Shown: positions 63,028-64,000 of the stretch, piece by piece
How the letters are laid out: every line of letters starts with the position of its first letter
Position numbering within the stretch: the stretch's first letter is position 1
Source: Nodosilinea sp. FACHB-141
GTDB taxonomy: Bacteria; Cyanobacteriota; Cyanobacteriia; Phormidesmidales; Phormidesmidaceae
Length of the DNA: 64,000 nt
Reading direction: 5' to 3'
Assembly: GCF_014696135.1 (NCBI RefSeq)
Contig: NZ_JACJPP010000007.1
Span: 868,001 to 932,000 of the forward strand
Translations under genes and position numbers: made by a program
The notes under the pieces: generated by a model
What the model was told of the DNA's origin: nothing
Databases searched by the model: none
The model's input: only the letters and a program-made list of their open reading frames with translations

Positions 63028-64000
63028 TCAAGGCTGAAATCGAAATTCTACAACTGCGCCGGTGTTTTCATTGAACTGCTCGTAGCTAGTAATACCCCGC
63101 ACCGTGATCTGGTCGTTGATGCGATAGCGCACGCTAAACACGGCGGGGGTAACATTAGTAAATACTTTTTGCACTGATACCGAGATACTGGGTGAAAAAT
63201 TAAAGCCAATCTCGCCGCCAATATCGATCGTACCTGTCTGCTGCCCCCCGGGTGGCGAGGCCGAAAACAGGCGTAGCTCGGTGCGATCTAGCCCCGATCC
63301 CAGCAGATTTTGCAGGTTGTTGAGCAGAGCCGATCCCGCAAAAGCCAGCAGGCCTTGGAACCCATCGCCGCCGCCTGACACGCTACCCAATGTGGATTCA
63401 AGCGCCGCCAGTAGCCCACCGCTGAGCAAGGCAACAATCTCACCCTCGGAGCGGGGTGGAGTACTGGATAGCTCTACCCCCTGCAAATTCACTACGCGGC
63501 TAACGCGGCCGTTGACGCTGGCGCGAATGCGTACAGTCTGCACCCCAGCCTGGGTGAGACCCAGCTGGTCGATGCGAGACACGCTAATCTCGTTGCGGGG
63601 GAAGGGGGTGGCTACAGCTAAGGCATTGCCAGCCGCAGCGCTATCGGGCACTGCTGCTGATAGGTTGGCTACTAAGTAGGGGTCGATGGTTTCGTCGAGA
63701 TCGCTGAACTCGGCGTAGTTCTCATCACCTGTGAGGCGAAACTCGGTGGTCAGTAGGTTAATGCGGCCCGAAGGTAGATTGATCCGGCCATCGGGTCTGA
63801 TGTTGGGGACAGTACCCATCAGGTCTAGCGTACCTTCGGCCCTCACATCCACAATGCCGGGGACGGCCAACCGCACATTCTCAGCCAGCACCAGCTTAAG
63901 GTCTTCTAACACCGGCGGAATGGGGTCAAAGATGCTGGGCTCTGCAGTAGATGCAAAGGTGGTGGAGGTGCCTCCCCCGACACTGGTATCGGGCAGGGTG
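63028..64000 (-). CDS. tamB: TamB-like (DUF490) translocation/assembly protein, C-terminal part
   Basis: 324 residues are visible; the frame is open to the right edge, so the larger N-terminal part is off-window. The C-terminal DUF490/TamB domain is recognised by ILENL-type repeats (PPVLEDLKLVLAENVRLAVPG), GRINLPSGRINLLTTEFRL, SEGEIVALLSGG, and the closing beta-rich VSVQKVFTNVTPAVFSVRYR...VVEFRFQP. The protein bridges inner and outer membranes and helps assemble outer-membrane proteins or move lipids. A GTG at 63912 is only an internal codon. Confidence 0.85.
   Translation of the reverse strand, partial: TLPDTSVGGGTSTTFASTAEPSIFDPIPPVLEDLKLVLAENVRLAVPGIVDVRAEGTLDLMGTVPNIRPDGRINLPSGRINLLTTEFRLTGDENYAEFSDLDETIDPYLVANLSAAVPDSAAAGNALAVATPFPRNEISVSRIDQLGLTQAGVQTVRIRASVNGRVSRVVNLQGVELSSTPPRSEGEIVALLSGGLLAALESTLGSVSGGGDGFQGLLAFAGSALLNNLQNLLGSGLDRTELRLFSASPPGGQQTGTIDIGGEIGFNFSPSISVSVQKVFTNVTPAVFSVRYRINDQITVRGITSYEQFNENTGAVVEFRFQP

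Overview
The window is chromosomal DNA from a phycobilisome-containing cyanobacterium. Evidence: an apcE-apcA-apcB-apcC core antenna locus, the cyanobacterial atp1 operon with both b and b' subunits, cyanobacterial-type Ccs1/CcdA, SigF, acyl-ACP reductase and CRY-DASH genes, and many HIP1 octamers (GCGATCGC), including a tandem pair at 17815-17830. The gene content would suit a filamentous Leptolyngbya/Nodosilinea-like organism, but that placement is inference.

Layout: 1-1464 is a metallophosphatase/5'-nucleotidase cut by the left edge. 1874-2872 is galE. 3002-9079 (minus) is the complete atp1-a-c-b'-b-delta-alpha-gamma operon, preceded by a methyltransferase (9208-10434). 10977-16081 (plus) is apcE, apcA, apcB and apcC with attenuator-like hairpins between genes. 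16317-19772 holds ftsW, ccdA and ccs1. 19765-25449 holds a DUF1517-type membrane protein, an AMIN/amidase_3 amidase and a GH9 lipoprotein. 25676-29708 (minus) is folE, an SDR, accA and acyl-ACP reductase (aar).

30331-41330 (minus) is the most distinctive stretch: an olefin-synthase (OLS) pathway split into a FAAL-ACP protein and a KS-AT-KR-ACP-ST-TE protein. An uncharacterised protein is coupled to it through an ATGA overlap, and an acyl desaturase follows. With accA and aar this forms a fatty-acid/hydrocarbon neighbourhood. An intact aar beside OLS, with no aldehyde-deformylating oxygenase in the window, is unusual.

41513-47008 carries a small membrane protein, an ABC ATPase, a GH13 enzyme, a NuiA-like protein coupled to peroxiredoxin Q, and CRY-DASH. 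47532-52332 (minus) encodes what looks like a complete glucose phosphotransferase system (EIICB with a second degenerate EIIB, and a fused EIIA-HPr-EI). This is rare in cyanobacteria and suggests transfer. 52649-64000 carries an OppB/DppB-type permease, small conserved proteins, a nucleotidyltransferase, a sterol-desaturase/SDR fusion, a PilP-like membrane protein beside sigF, MsrP, CobW, a VOC protein, a conserved hypothetical, signal peptidase I and the C-terminal part of a TamB-like protein cut by the right edge.

No tRNA, rRNA, CRISPR array, transposase or prophage gene was recognised by eye.
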